Position numbers and translations under genes: made by a program. Shown piece by piece: positions 18,615 to 28,066 of a stretch of 64,000 bases of DNA; positions within the stretch are counted from its first letter, which is position 1; each line of letters opens with the position of its first letter. This DNA is from G963422445 sp963422445 (lineage in GTDB: Bacteria > Pseudomonadota > Alphaproteobacteria > Thalassobaculales > Thalassobaculaceae). The notes under the pieces were generated by a model. That model was given only the letters and a program-made list of their open reading frames with translations, was not told the origin of the DNA and ran no database searches. The stretch is taken from the NCBI GenBank assembly GCA_963422445.2, contig OY729512.2:1302001-1366000 (forward strand), in the 5' to 3' direction.

Positions 18615-19417
18615 CTAGGGCGTGTTGACGAATGATCGAAGCATGATCCATGCTGAGACAATGTGGACAAACGCGAGGAACGTCCGAGCGAGCTTGTCAT
18701 AACGTGTGGCAATGCGACGGAATTGTTTGAGCTTGTTGAAGAATCGCTCGACCTGCTGGCGCCGCTTGTACTTTTCTCGATCGTGATGAATCGTCTCAGT
18801 CCGGTTCGACCGGGCGGGAATCACGGCTTCGACGCCCTGGTCGGCCAGCACCTGGCGAATGCCCTTGCTGTCATACGCCTTGTCCATGACCGCAGCCTCC
18901 GGTGCGGGAGAGCTGGGCAAAGCCTTCCACAGCAGCTCGAATCCCACACCATCATGGCGCTCGCCACCCGTCAACACGAAGGACACACCGGTTGTTTCGT
19001 TGGCACAGGCGACGTGCAGCTTGGTGGAGAACCCGCCCCGGGAGCGGCCGAGAGCCTGGGCCTCTTGGCCACCGTTTTTTTTACCGCGCCGGCTGCGTGT
19101 TGATGAGCGCGCACGATGGTCGAATCGATGAACACTTCCTTGAGTGGTTCATCATCTACCTGTTGTATCTGTTGCCAGAGCCGCGCCCAGAGGTGGCGCT
19201 TCTCCCAACGGCGAAACCGCTGATAAACGGCATTCCAATGGCCGAATTCATCGGGCAGGTCGCGCCAGGGGGTTCCGGTACGCGCCTGGTAGAGGACGGC
19301 TTCGATGAACATTCGGTCGCTGAGCCGTGGCGGGGCGCCGGCGGCGTGTTTGCTCTCACGCAGTAGCGGCTCGAGTGTCGACCAGATAGCATCCGTGATG
19401 AGCAGGCGTAACGCCAT
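18615..19417 (-). CDS. Type F IS5 transposase, copy B (two-frame, probably functional)
   Basis: The first frame starts MALRLLITDAIWSTLEPLLRE at 19417 and reaches GAVKKT at an A8 tract. A -1 slip joins the second frame: GRSRGGFSTKLHVAC, SFVLTGGERHDGVGFELL, VMDKAYDSKGIRQVLAD and RRQQVERFFNKLKQFRRIATRYDKLA, ending RSFVNTP with TAG from the CTAG target. DDE residues are visible (DSTIVRAHQH, MDKAYDS, ERFFNKLK). The A8 tract is the expected programmed-frameshift site of this IS group. No other defect is seen. Confidence 0.82.
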
Positions 19418-19485
19418 GATAAGTCCCCGGAAAGTGTCATTGATGGAGAATGATTATCAGCATTTCATGAATTCATCAACACGCC
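18619..19485. mobile_element. 867-bp IS5-family element type F, copy B
   Basis: Flanked by CTAG at 18615-18618 and 19486-19489. Immediately right, after TATA, begins IS type X copy 2. This is the best preserved type F copy. Confidence 0.9.
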
Positions 19486-19494
19486 CTAGTTATA

Positions 19495-20974
19495 GAACCT
19501 CTTGCAAAATTCCTGCCCCCAGGGTCCGGTGAGGCCGGGTCGGTCGGTTGATCCCGGTCACCTCTGCACCTGGAGGTCGGAATCCATGGATTCGCGGTGT
19601 CTCATCAGAGATGATGAGACCAAACAGGGACCTTTGCAGACATCGGGACACGCCTCTCCGGGCCACTCTCTTCGAGAGGGCCGTGAAGGGTCGGTATGCA
19701 TTGTCGGAGCCGCGCTATGGGGCGGCGAGACGTATCAACGGGTCAGCCGCCAGGGCCAGGATGCCGAACATGAGATGGCAGGCGACCTTGGAATATCCAC
19801 GGACGCGGACATGGCGCCCGCCACACTCATCCTTGAGGCGGGCGTTGGTCCTCTCGACACCGGAACCGGATCCGGACCCGCACGGTCTCGGGATCGACAT
19901 GGCCTACTGCACGCCGGGCCCGGGCCTCCCGGTCTCGCTCCTCCTTGAGGTCCTTGTCCCGGCGCGGATTGACATCGATGATCGGAACATGGCCAAGCCG
20001 TTCGCTCATCTGGTAGATCTCCCTGGCATCATAGGCCGCGTCCATGAGATCGTAGAGATTGGTCACACGCCCGGCGGTCATCATCGCCAGCGGGATCGCG
20101 ACCGGGCTGTCATGGACGGATGCCGCGGTGAGAACGGTACTCAGCGGCACCCCGCAGTCTGCTGTGTCGATATGCAGCTTGTAACCGCGCCAAGCCTCCA
20201 TGACCCCTTTGGCATTCTTCTTTGCCCCGTGATCGCAGACCTTCGGCAGCGCGTCGAGCCTCTCATCGAGATCCATCCCGTTCGCTTGCTGTTCGAGACG
20301 CCCAGGCTCCTTCGTCCTCTCCGCGCCCTTGCGGGGCCGGCCGCGCTTGCGGTTCGGCGTCCTGACCTTCGGCTTCGGGGCCGGCGTCTCCCGGGCCTCG
20401 ATGGCCGTCGGGTCCCTCGACACGTGGCCGATGAGCGCGTCGCCCGGTGTCTCTGCAACCAGAGCCGCGTGCATCCTCTCCGGAAGACGGGACTGCGACC
20501 ATTCGGCAAACGTCCGCGAAAACGTCGCTTCACGCGGGATCTCCGAGACACGCGACCAGCCGCACAGCCGGCGCAACGTCGGGTCCACCTTGAGCCTGTC
20601 GATCAGGTGGCGGGTCGTCGGCAGACCCCACACCGCCTTGGCGATGAAGCCACGGGTCAGCGCCCGGCGATCCTCCCGGGGCCGACCCGGACCGGTCCAC
20701 ACCTCATCGACGAAGCCCTCCACCTTGACGAGATCGAGAGCTGTCACGAAACGCTTGTGCGTCTCCAGGAGAGGACCGACCGCCTCGGCCAACGCAGGGA
20801 AAAGGTCCTCTTGAAATCGGTGCCAGGGATCGGACAGGGTCGAGCCAAGGGTCATCGGGGTCACCTCCTCGGTATCTTGTTATTGTGGAAACACAACATA
20901 CCACGGGATGCCCCGGGACCCAGGCCCTCGACAAGGCAAAAAACCGGTCGGGCCGGCAATTTTGCAAGAAGCTC
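19495..20974. mobile_element. IS type X, copy 2
   Basis: The ends GAACCTCTTGCAAAATTCC (19495) and, inverted at 20974, GAGCTTCTTGCAAAATTGCC are flanked by TATA at 19491-19494 and 20975-20978. At 1480 bp it is longer than copy 1 because it retains the start-codon region. Confidence 0.86.
19715..20864 (-). pseudogene. Type X transposase, copy 2, one frameshift
   Basis: ATG 20864 (MTPMTLGSTLSDPWHRFQED) is preceded by GAGGAGGTGACC, a good ribosome-binding site, and shows the natural start of this transposase. The frame is open through the DUF772-like and DDE domains to VRVRIRF. One base is then missing or extra (near 19870) before SGVERTNARLKDECGGRHVR, which carries the terminal Glu region and ends LIRLAAP at 19715. 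Copy 1 is intact at that point but lacks its start, so neither copy alone is functional. Confidence 0.8.
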
Positions 20975-21086
20975 TATATATATGGTTAAGTCAGAGCTCA
21001 GTCAAAATACGAAACATTTGTAAAGGATATGTCCGGTGGTGCCATACGAAATGTCACCGACGCGCCCTGCTCATTGAATAAATCAG

Positions 21087-21206
21087 ACCGCTTATGCACT
21101 TAGCTCCGGTTGCGAGAGTTTGCCGCGAGAAGTTGACTCCTACCGGTCCATTTGGACGGTTTTCGATCAACATGTTGATCAAGCCGGAGCCAAGTGCATA
21201 AGCGGT
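21087..21206. mobile_element. Miniature element, 120-bp subtype A (M1)
   Basis: The ends ACCGCTTATGCAC and GTGCATAAGCGGT, with a longer imperfect repeat reaching GCTCCGG/CCGGAGC, are flanked by the perfect 8-bp duplication TAAATCAG (21079-21086 and 21207-21214). The interior contains ATCAACATGTTGAT, a palindrome. There is no coding capacity. Related copies lie at 31477, 43492, 46463 and 49867. Confidence 0.9.
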
Positions 21207-21252
21207 TAAATCAGTACTGCACTATCGTTTTCAGGCCTGCCAGGCAGGGTCC

Positions 21253-22035
21253 ATGAACGCTCAAAATCTCATTCGCCGCCAGTTGTCGTCCGCGGCGGGA
21301 CCTCAGAACCTTGCGGCTCTGCCAGCGCCGGACAGCTTTCCCGGCCGCCTGGCTTATGCGCGTGCGGTTTGCGAGGCTTTCGAGTTTCGCGATCCTCGCG
21401 GTCGACTGCAGGAGACCGGGTGTCCGAGGGCGCCTGGCGGTCTTGACGACATTGTGCTGCCGCCTCCGGGCGCGGGATCGGATGTCAGCCGGTGGGCGCG
21501 CCGGCTTGCGGCCCCGATTAGCTCGGCGGGTGCCCGTTCGCGGCGTCGGCGCTGGTGTTGAAGCCGCGCGACCGGTGGATCGGGTGGGGCAGCGCCGGTC
21601 GGGAGGCCCATCTCGACCGGGTGATCGGATTGCTGCGCTTTCTCGTGCGTCCCGGTCTGTCGTGTCGCAACCTGGCCTCGCGGATTCTCGGCCTGTGTCT
21701 CGGCCGGATCGCCGGGGATTACGTCGAGCGTCATGGCCTCACGCTGCTTCTGATCGAGACCTTTGTCCGGCCCGCCTATGGCGCGCGGTCAGTCTGCGCG
21801 CGACGAACTGGACCCATGTCGGTATGACGGCGGGCGTCCGGGTGCCGGCAAAGACGATCTGGATGTATCCGTTGACGCGGCGCTGGCGCCACCGCCCGGG
21901 TGTTGCCGGCCCGAGTGTGGACCTGCCGACGCCCCCTGGACGCTGGCCCCCGGCAAGCGTCTGATCAGGAGCGTAGCGATCCAGACGACGGCGCCGATGA
22001 AGACAGTCTTCTCGGCGCCTGTTGCGTTTCGGACT
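21253..22035 (+). pseudogene. DUF4338-IS4 transposase relic
   Basis: Scattered frames show the same protein type as the element at 51.1-53.2 kb. The DUF4338 start is RLAYARAVCEAFEFRDPRGRLQ. In another frame comes RDRWIGWGSAGREAHLDRVIGLLRFLVRPG with NLASRILGLCLGRI and LLLIETFVRPAY. A third frame has TNWTHVGMTAGVRV and KTIWMYPLTRRWRH, then KRLIRSVAIQTTAPMKT. The IS4 catalytic part is absent. Several indels make it a relic. DUF4338 is the DruA-type domain, known both in the Druantia defence system and in IS4-type transposases. Confidence 0.68.
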
Positions 22036-22048
22036 CCGAACCGGGAAT
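22018..22048. repeat. 31-bp repeat, copy 1
   Basis: CCTGTTGC-R-TTT-Y-GGACTCCGAACCGG-R-AAT occurs here and at 43426-43456. It sits at the edge of the DUF4338 relic here and beside a miniature element there. It may be a solitary IS end. Confidence 0.5.
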
Positions 22049-22234
22049 CATAAAAACAGGGATCATCTGATTTTAACTGGATTCAGGATGTCTGAAATTA
22101 CAGGTCGATCAACCAGGTGGCGGCACAGGCACTGTCGGCAACCAACCCTGAAGGAATACAAGCGCACCCACTTGTAACGGTATCGCAGCCGCCTGCAACG
22201 GATTGGTCACGGCGCCCGTGACGGCACCGCCAGC

Positions 22235-23137
22235 CTATTCAGCCGCAGCCGCGGTCCCAATCTCGCCCCGTACCAGACGGTTATAGTCGGAGTCGAGGTT
22301 TCTGGTGATTTCACCGGGCGTAAAGGAATATTCGCCGATCACGCCAACCGGGGTCACTTCGGCCGCGGTCCCGGTCAGGAAACATTCAGTGGCATTGGCC
22401 ATCTCTTCAGGCATGATCGTCCGTTCGACAATCTCGTAGCCGCGCCGTCTGGCAAGCTCGGTCACGGTCTGGCGTGTGATCCCGTCGAGGAAGCAATCCG
22501 GGGTCGGGGTATGAATCCGGCCATCCTTCATGACGAAGAAGACATTGGCGCCGGTCGCCTCAGCAATCCGGCCGCGATAATCGTACATCAACGCATCATG
22601 GTACCCGTTCCGCTCCGCATCATGCTTGGACATGGTGCAGATCATGTACAGGCCGGAAACCTTGGAATGGACCGGAGCAGTTTCGGGCGCCGGGCGCCGC
22701 CACTTCGCGATGCCGAGCCGAATACCCTTCGTCTTCGCTTCTTCATCGAAATAGGACGGCCAGTCCCAGACGGCGATCGCCAGATGAATTCGGTTCTGCT
22801 GCGCCGACACCCCCATCATCTCGGCGCCACGCCACGCGATCGGACGGACATAGGCCTCGGGCATGCCCATCATCCGCACAACCTCCTTCTTGGCGGCCTC
22901 GATCTCATCAAGCGAATAGGGAATCTCGTACCCGACCCCGAGAGCGGATCCCAGCAAGCGTTCGGTGTGTTCACGCGACCTGAAGATTTCCCCACCATAA
23001 ACCCGTTCGCCCTCGAAGACAGCGCTCGAATAGTGCAGACCATGACTGAGGACATGAAGTTTGGCATCACGCCAGTTCACAAGTTCGCCGTTGTACCAGA
23101 TGACACCGTCGCGGTCGTCAAAGGGGAAGAGGGACAT
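22235..23137 (-). CDS. ilvE: Branched-chain amino acid aminotransferase
   Basis: 300-aa fold-type IV PLP enzyme that transaminates the 2-keto acids of leucine, isoleucine and valine with glutamate in the cytoplasm. The PLP lysine is Lys159 in HSKVSGLYM. The family signature EATGANVFFVMKDG-IHTPTPDCFLDGITR and the C-terminal ECFLTGTAAEVTPV are present. Length and start (MSLFPFDDRDGVIWYNGELV) match IlvE. It is divergent from the response-regulator gene at 23483, leaving a 345-bp gap that should hold both promoters. The gene is fully intact in a decayed neighbourhood, consistent with selection. Confidence 0.93.
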   Translation of the reverse strand: MSLFPFDDRDGVIWYNGELVNWRDAKLHVLSHGLHYSSAVFEGERVYGGEIFRSREHTERLLGSALGVGYEIPYSLDEIEAAKKEVVRMMGMPEAYVRPIAWRGAEMMGVSAQQNRIHLAIAVWDWPSYFDEEAKTKGIRLGIAKWRRPAPETAPVHSKVSGLYMICTMSKHDAERNGYHDALMYDYRGRIAEATGANVFFVMKDGRIHTPTPDCFLDGITRQTVTELARRRGYEIVERTIMPEEMANATECFLTGTAAEVTPVGVIGEYSFTPGEITRNLDSDYNRLVRGEIGTAAAAE

Positions 23138-23482
23138 GGTCTAAATTCCTGCGAAGCGATGATTCGATCCGGCCAGCGAACAAAAATTCGTGCGTCGTCG
23201 CCCATTACGGACGTATAATTTCGCGGTCACGGAACTGCGATTAACATTCTGCCACAAACCTGTCAATATGATCGCCTCCGAAAACATCTCCGCGCCGCGC
23301 CGTCAGCCGATCCGGACAACCAAGCCCGCAAGCATCTGCGTGAGCCGGATCCCGGTGACCGCACCGGGCGAATGCGAGGCCACAAGGTTGTTATCGGACT
23401 GGCGGCGCGGCAAGACCCGGGAGGCACACAGCCCGTTGAAACCATCAGCCGGCGTGCCAACGAAACGCAGCACGGAATGGCA

Positions 23483-24163
23483 ATGAGCGAGCTACCGCAT
23501 ATACTCGTCGTCGACGACGACCAGCGCCTGCGATCACTGCTGCATCGCTATCTGAGCGAAAACGGCTTTCGGGTCAGCGAGGCCGAAGATGCGAAGCAAG
23601 CACGGCAACGGCTGCTTTCGGTCGAGTTCGATCTGATCATCCTCGACGTGATGATGCCCGGAGAAACCGGTCTGGAACTGACGATGTCGCTGCACAGCAT
23701 CGGATCGGTACCAATTCTGCTGCTGACGGCGATGGGGCGGCCGGAAGACCGGATCGCAGGACTTGAAGGCGGCGCCGACGATTACTTGCCGAAACCGTTC
23801 GAACCTCGGGAATTGCTGGCCCGGATCCACACGATACTGCGCCGGACCATGGCCCCGTCGACCGTCGCGAACATTCCGTCACAAGTCTATTTCGGACCGT
23901 ATCGCTACGATCTCAACATCGGTGAGTTGTTTCGCGACACTAGACGGGTCAAGCTGACCGAAGCTGAAACCGGTCTGTTGCATGCGCTGGTGCTCAAGGC
24001 CGGAATGCCCGTCGACCGCGACGATCTCGCGAATAACGATCATGCCCGTACCGTCGATGTCCAGGTCGCCCGGTTGCGCCGCAAACTCGAACCCGATCCG
24101 AAATTCCCGAGATACCTGCAGACGGTGCGGGGCCGCGGCTATGTCCTGAAAACCGACCGATGA
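23483..24163 (+). CDS. OmpR-family response regulator
   Basis: 226-aa two-domain regulator. The receiver (residues 1-120) has the acidic pocket VVDDD, phospho-acceptor Asp55 (IILDVMMPG) and the PKPFEP lysine. The C-terminal winged helix (residues 135-226) ends VDVQVARLRRKLEPDPKFPRYLQTVRGRGYVL. I start at ATG 23483 (MSELPHILV) because GGA lies 7 bases upstream; ATG 23477 is an alternative. Its stop overlaps the histidine kinase start (ATGA). Sequence style and gene order are like alphaproteobacterial OmpR/EnvZ, but the target genes cannot be told from here. Confidence 0.92.
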   Translation: MSELPHILVVDDDQRLRSLLHRYLSENGFRVSEAEDAKQARQRLLSVEFDLIILDVMMPGETGLELTMSLHSIGSVPILLLTAMGRPEDRIAGLEGGADDYLPKPFEPRELLARIHTILRRTMAPSTVANIPSQVYFGPYRYDLNIGELFRDTRRVKLTEAETGLLHALVLKAGMPVDRDDLANNDHARTVDVQVARLRRKLEPDPKFPRYLQTVRGRGYVLKTDR

Positions 24164-25521
24164 CAGATCTGGCCGACCGGCATCAGGTACGGCGGTTCAT
24201 CCCGTCGATCAAGCGGTTTGTGCCACCGACACTGTTCGGCCGGGCGTTGTTGATCATCGTCACGCCGCTCATATTGATGCATGGGATCTCGACCTTCGTC
24301 TTCTTCGATCGTCATTGGGATACGATGGCCCGCCGTCTGAGCCAGTCACTGGCCGGCGAGGTCGCGCTTGTCGTCAATGCCGTGACGCCTCTGCCGCCCC
24401 CGGAGGAGATCGACGATGTGATCGGGCGCGCCAGCAGATTTCTCGGAATGAAGCTGACATTCGAGCCGGGCCAGCGGACATTTGACAGCATCGTTACGGG
24501 ATCAGGCTACGACCCGGTAAAGTTTCAGTTGGTTAAGGCGATGAACGAGCGGGTCAAACTGCCCTTCGAATTCGATGCGGAACGCGGCAACCGCCGGTTG
24601 TATCTGCATGTCCAACTCCCGGACGGTGTGCTCACAGTCAATATCCACAAGAACCGATTATACAGTTCCACCCCCTATGTCTTCTTGATGTGGATGGTGG
24701 GCAGTTCGCTCATTCTGTTCGCGATCGCCATCATCTTCATGCGCAACCAGATCCGGCCCGTCAAGCGTCTCGCGGCGGCCGCCCGACGCTTCGGGATTGG
24801 CCGCGATGTCGACGATTTCAAGCCCGAGGGCGCGGCCGAGGTCCGTCAGGCGGCGCAGGCATTCCGGCAGATGCAGCGCCGGATCCGCCGGCAACTCAAC
24901 CAGAGAACCGAGATGCTCGCCGGGGTTTCGCATGATTTGCGCACGCCGTTGACTCGCATGAAGCTGCAGCTTGCCATGCTCGGCGACAGCGACGAAATCG
25001 ACCGCCTGAAATATGACGTCCATGACATGGAACGCATGGTTGAAGGCTATCTCGCCTTCGCCCGCGGAGAAGGCACGGAAACACCAGTCGTTGTCAATCT
25101 CTGCGACCTAGTGTCCGACATCGTCGACGCAGCACGCCGGGACGGAACCGGGATCACCCTGACCATCACCGGTGACCGGTCGGCGCGATACGAGGCACGG
25201 CCGCAGGCGCTGAAACGGGCCATCGACAACCTTGTCGCCAATGCCAAGAGTTATGCGACGATCACCGCAATCCATCTTGATATCGGCCGCGAGATCATCA
25301 CGATTACCATTGATGATGACGGTCCCGGCATTCCACCGGAACATCGCACAGAAGTGTTCAAACCGTTCTTCCGCCTCGACCCCTCACGGAACCCGAATAC
25401 CGGCGGCGTCGGACTCGGCCTGACAATCACGCGCGACATCGTTCGTGGCCACGGTGGCGAGTTGAAGCTGGAAACTTCGCATCTCGGCGGCCTGCGTGCG
25501 ACGATCAGCGTCCCGGTCTGA
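24160..25521 (+). CDS. EnvZ-like sensor histidine kinase
   Basis: 453-aa inner-membrane kinase. The first membrane segment is at about 25-49, followed by a periplasmic sensor of roughly 120 residues, a second segment at about 172-194 and HAMP to about 247. The H-box GVSHDLRTPLTRMK has His258. The ATP-binding domain has the N-box LVANAKSYA, DDDGPGIPP and the glycine-rich GGVGLGLTI. The HAMP-to-H-box arrangement is EnvZ-like. It is translationally coupled to the upstream regulator by a 4-base overlap. No truncation or frameshift is seen. Confidence 0.92.
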   Translation: MTDLADRHQVRRFIPSIKRFVPPTLFGRALLIIVTPLILMHGISTFVFFDRHWDTMARRLSQSLAGEVALVVNAVTPLPPPEEIDDVIGRASRFLGMKLTFEPGQRTFDSIVTGSGYDPVKFQLVKAMNERVKLPFEFDAERGNRRLYLHVQLPDGVLTVNIHKNRLYSSTPYVFLMWMVGSSLILFAIAIIFMRNQIRPVKRLAAAARRFGIGRDVDDFKPEGAAEVRQAAQAFRQMQRRIRRQLNQRTEMLAGVSHDLRTPLTRMKLQLAMLGDSDEIDRLKYDVHDMERMVEGYLAFARGEGTETPVVVNLCDLVSDIVDAARRDGTGITLTITGDRSARYEARPQALKRAIDNLVANAKSYATITAIHLDIGREIITITIDDDGPGIPPEHRTEVFKPFFRLDPSRNPNTGGVGLGLTITRDIVRGHGGELKLETSHLGGLRATISVPV

Positions 25522-25561
25522 CCGGCCGCCGCTCGTCACCGGCCGGGCACGCGCAGAAATG

Positions 25562-25897
25562 TCAGAACAAACGCCCGCCATTGGCGACCGGTCGATCGAT
25601 TCCGATCATGACCACATCGCCCGTCGCATCGGGAAATCCCAGAACAAGAACCTCGCTCATGAATTTTCCGACCTGTTTGGGCGGAAAATTGACGACAGCC
25701 GCGACCTGGCGTCCCGGCAATTCGTCCAGCTCATAATACTTGGTGATCTGAGCCGAAGTCTTGCGGATGCCGAGATCTTCGCCGAAATCGACCCAGAGCT
25801 TGAATGCCGGCTGGCGCGCTTCAGGAAAGGCCTGGGCCTCCAAAATCGTGCCAACCCGAATGTCCACCTTGAGAAAATCGTCATACCCGATAGTCAC
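25562..25897 (-). CDS. csaA: CsaA-type tRNA-binding-domain chaperone
   Basis: 111-aa single OB-fold protein beginning MTIGYDDFLKVDIRVGTILEAQ and ending MIGIDRPVANGGRLF, the length and signature of CsaA, a tRNA-binding-domain protein reported to act as an export-related chaperone. The family motifs KLWVDFGEDLGIRKTSAQIT and VVNFPPKQVGKFMSEVLVLGF are present. It is convergent with the histidine kinase (40 bp between stops). It is intact, with normal composition. Confidence 0.92.
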   Translation of the reverse strand: MTIGYDDFLKVDIRVGTILEAQAFPEARQPAFKLWVDFGEDLGIRKTSAQITKYYELDELPGRQVAAVVNFPPKQVGKFMSEVLVLGFPDATGDVVMIGIDRPVANGGRLF

Positions 25898-26015
25898 GGT
25901 CGCTCCATCTCGACACCGCCGTCAATCCGCAGATCATATCGCTGAAACCGGCGCACGCAACGCCGCATGCAGCCGGACGGATGTGCGGACATGCGATGGG
26001 ACCGATCCTGTGCGA

Positions 26016-26438
26016 TCAGGATCCGCTCTGTTTCTTGAGTTCATCCAGTCCTTCGGCAACCCGGCGCCCAAGAATCTCCAAGGCCTCGGTTCGTGATTTC
26101 TGCACCAGTTCCGATGATTCGCGGAGATTGCGGATCACCTGTTCAATCCCAGATTTCAACAGTTCGGTCTGACCCGCGAGCTGCTCGTTCATAGTGCCGG
26201 GCATTTTCGCAGCATCCACCTTGGCCTGCGCCTCGCCCATTGCAGTCCGCACAATCTCGGACTGACGTTGAGCGACAGCCTGATAGCCTTCGGCAACGAC
26301 CTGACCGGCGCTTACCAGTGCCTCGATGTTTTTCTTCTGGGACGCCAACATCGCATCGAGATCGGCACCGGGAAACCCCGACTCGCTGAAAATCCTGGCG
26401 AAATCGAAATTCAGAAAAGGATTGTCCTGGTTTGCCAC
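26016..26438 (-). CDS. Phasin family protein
   Basis: 140-aa, alanine- and glutamine-rich, predicted all-helical protein of the phasin_2 type, which coats polyhydroxyalkanoate granules. Recognisable features are the DLDAMLASQKKNIEALVSAGQVVAEGYQAVAQRQ core and a C-terminal EALEILGRRVAEGLDELKK helix. The start MANQDNPFLNFDFARIF is typical. It is a standalone gene facing away from csaA. It suggests PHA storage, although no synthase is in the window. Confidence 0.85.
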   Translation of the reverse strand: MANQDNPFLNFDFARIFSESGFPGADLDAMLASQKKNIEALVSAGQVVAEGYQAVAQRQSEIVRTAMGEAQAKVDAAKMPGTMNEQLAGQTELLKSGIEQVIRNLRESSELVQKSRTEALEILGRRVAEGLDELKKQSGS

Positions 26439-26589
26439 TTACGATCTCCCGAAACAGGTCCGACATTTCGAACCTGTTATGTTGCGTTGCACAATAGCAG
26501 GTTATCCCCTCACCTTGGCGGGCTGTCAATCCCTGGAGGTTCCCGCCGTACCATTGTTTGCGCGACGCGGACCACACCCTGGACATCCC

Positions 26590-27183
26590 TCAGCAAGACT
26601 CCGGACGATCCAGACCCGCAGTCTTAATAATCCATTCAGCTTGCCGCAGTCGTTCATCAAGGCGGCGCGCCGTCGCGGACAGGTCGTCACTGTCGTCCTT
26701 GATCCAGACAGGGAGCGCATCGAGAAAGATCATCACCAACCCCTTGGTGCGGAGTTGTCCAGAGAGCCCATTCGGTGACGCGTCGGCTACAGTCAGTTCG
26801 GCCTGCATGGACGTATGGAGTGCGTTGAGACCGCCAAGGCCAAGTGCCGGACTGGTAGGCAAGAGGCGTAATATGCCAGCGATGCCGGGCCGGTACAGGT
26901 GCATCGCCTCGAAACGCGCCAACAAGGTTTCAAGCAACCGCTCGCGTAACGGGATGTCGGGATCAGCGATTGCGTCGTCGAGGGTCGCCCGAACCTGATC
27001 GTCAAGGTAGTGCGAAAACGCGTTCAGAACCCCGTTGCTGTCACCATAGATCCGTTCGAGTTCGGTTAGTGCGATATTCGCCTCGGTCGCAATATCGGAA
27101 AGCCGGCAATCACGCCAACGGCCCTGCGCAGCGATCGACATTGCCGCCGCAAACACCGCCTTCCGATCGGCATCTCCAGTCAT
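26590..27183 (-). CDS. TetR-family transcriptional regulator
   Basis: 197-aa protein with an N-terminal TetR helix-turn-helix (AAMSIAAQGRWRDCRLSDIATEANIALTELERIYGD) and a variable ligand domain with LRERLLETLLARFEAM and a COQ9-like middle. TetR proteins usually repress neighbouring genes. The closest upstream gene in the same direction is proC, 64 bp away. The inducer is unknown. It is intact and its start (MTGDADRKAVFAAAM) is well placed. Confidence 0.85.
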   Translation of the reverse strand: MTGDADRKAVFAAAMSIAAQGRWRDCRLSDIATEANIALTELERIYGDSNGVLNAFSHYLDDQVRATLDDAIADPDIPLRERLLETLLARFEAMHLYRPGIAGILRLLPTSPALGLGGLNALHTSMQAELTVADASPNGLSGQLRTKGLVMIFLDALPVWIKDDSDDLSATARRLDERLRQAEWIIKTAGLDRPESC

Positions 27184-27246
27184 TCCGTGGCCATCCTTCC
27201 GACACTGCAGCCAAGACTTCGCCGGTTGCGGGCAACACAGCCAATC

Positions 27247-28062
27247 TCAGCCGGCGAGTTCCCGTGACCTTTCGGTCGCAGCGGCCACAGCGCGGTCCAG
27301 AAGAGGCTGCATGCCGTCTTCGGCCATCAACACGCTCAGGGCCGCCGCAGTCGTGCCGCCCGGACTTGTCACATTCTTGCGCAACTGCGTTGCCTCTTCG
27401 TCGGACATGCGCGCGAGTTCGCCGGCGCCGGCCACCGTGGCACGCGCGAGTTGAGTCGCCAGCGCCGCCGGCAACCCTGCCTTCACACCGGCCGCGGCCA
27501 TGGTCTCGATCAGCAGGAACACATAGGCTGGACCACTTCCCGAAACCGCGGTCACCGGATCAAGCAGGGCTTCATCATTGACCGCTACGGCTTCGCCAAC
27601 GGCGGACAGCAAGGTACCGCAGGCCTCGGTTTGCAATGGAGTCACATTGCCATTAGGCACATACACGGTAATACCCCGCCCCACCGCAGCCGGCGTATTG
27701 GGCATCGCCCTTACGATCGCAGCAGCATGGCCGAGCCTGCTTTCGAAATAGGAAATGGTCTTGCCGGCGGCGATTGACAGGAATACCGTCCCCGGTACCG
27801 CGAATCGCCGGAGCGGTTCGACAGCCTCATCCATGACCTGTGGTTTTACCGCAACCACCACTGTCGAAGGCGTGACATTGTCCGGAATACCGGACGCAGT
27901 GGCATGGATTGTCACGCTTGGCCTAGCCGCGAATCGCCCGACCGTATCGGCAACCGGTTCGATAACATGAACGCCATGGGCCGAGGCGTTGTTCTCGAGC
28001 CATCCGTCGAGCATGGCACCACCCATCTTCCCGCACCCGGCAAGTACGATCGGTCCGGTCAT
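27247..28062 (-). CDS. proC: Pyrroline-5-carboxylate reductase
   Basis: 271-aa NAD(P)H-dependent enzyme for the last step of proline synthesis. The N-terminal Rossmann motif VLAGCGKMGGAMLDGW, the VVAVKPQVM segment and the catalytic signature PNTPAAVGRGI are present. The C-terminal helical dimerisation domain contains VSGSGPAYVFLLIE and the closing NVTSPGGTTAAALSVLME-like block. I start at ATG 28062 (MTGPIVLAG), 4 bases after the ybjN-family stop, rather than at 28089. It forms an operon with that gene. Confidence 0.93.
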   Translation of the reverse strand: MTGPIVLAGCGKMGGAMLDGWLENNASAHGVHVIEPVADTVGRFAARPSVTIHATASGIPDNVTPSTVVVAVKPQVMDEAVEPLRRFAVPGTVFLSIAAGKTISYFESRLGHAAAIVRAMPNTPAAVGRGITVYVPNGNVTPLQTEACGTLLSAVGEAVAVNDEALLDPVTAVSGSGPAYVFLLIETMAAAGVKAGLPAALATQLARATVAGAGELARMSDEEATQLRKNVTSPGGTTAAALSVLMAEDGMQPLLDRAVAAATERSRELAG

Positions 28063-28066
28063 GGCC

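Larger units (their letters stand above)
16311..18618 (+). pseudogene. IS630 type 1 transposase, interrupted
   Basis: The first frame MRPGVSFTLTSGDRHRLETV carries the HTH (TMAIMRETGKAKNSVWRW). At about 16512 a one-base shift leads to the main frame: EDGMDGLLRDKTRPPGKTP, then the DDE core VVLSIDEKSQIQALDRTQPG, HDYKRNGTTTLFAAL and VHAILDNDAT. The type 2 IS630 sits right after DNDAT, and the gene resumes at 18325 with HKHKDVQVWLARH, FHVTPTSSAWLNAVEG and DEHNTTEAKPFVW to the stop at 18618. The early shift is present in the 38.7-kb copy too, so it may be ancestral or programmed. The insertion makes this copy dead. Confidence 0.83.

Noticed and set aside
20981..21086. Possible small gene left of M1
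   Set aside because: Only short frames, no ribosome-binding site or family motif; it is the flank of IS type X and of the miniature element.
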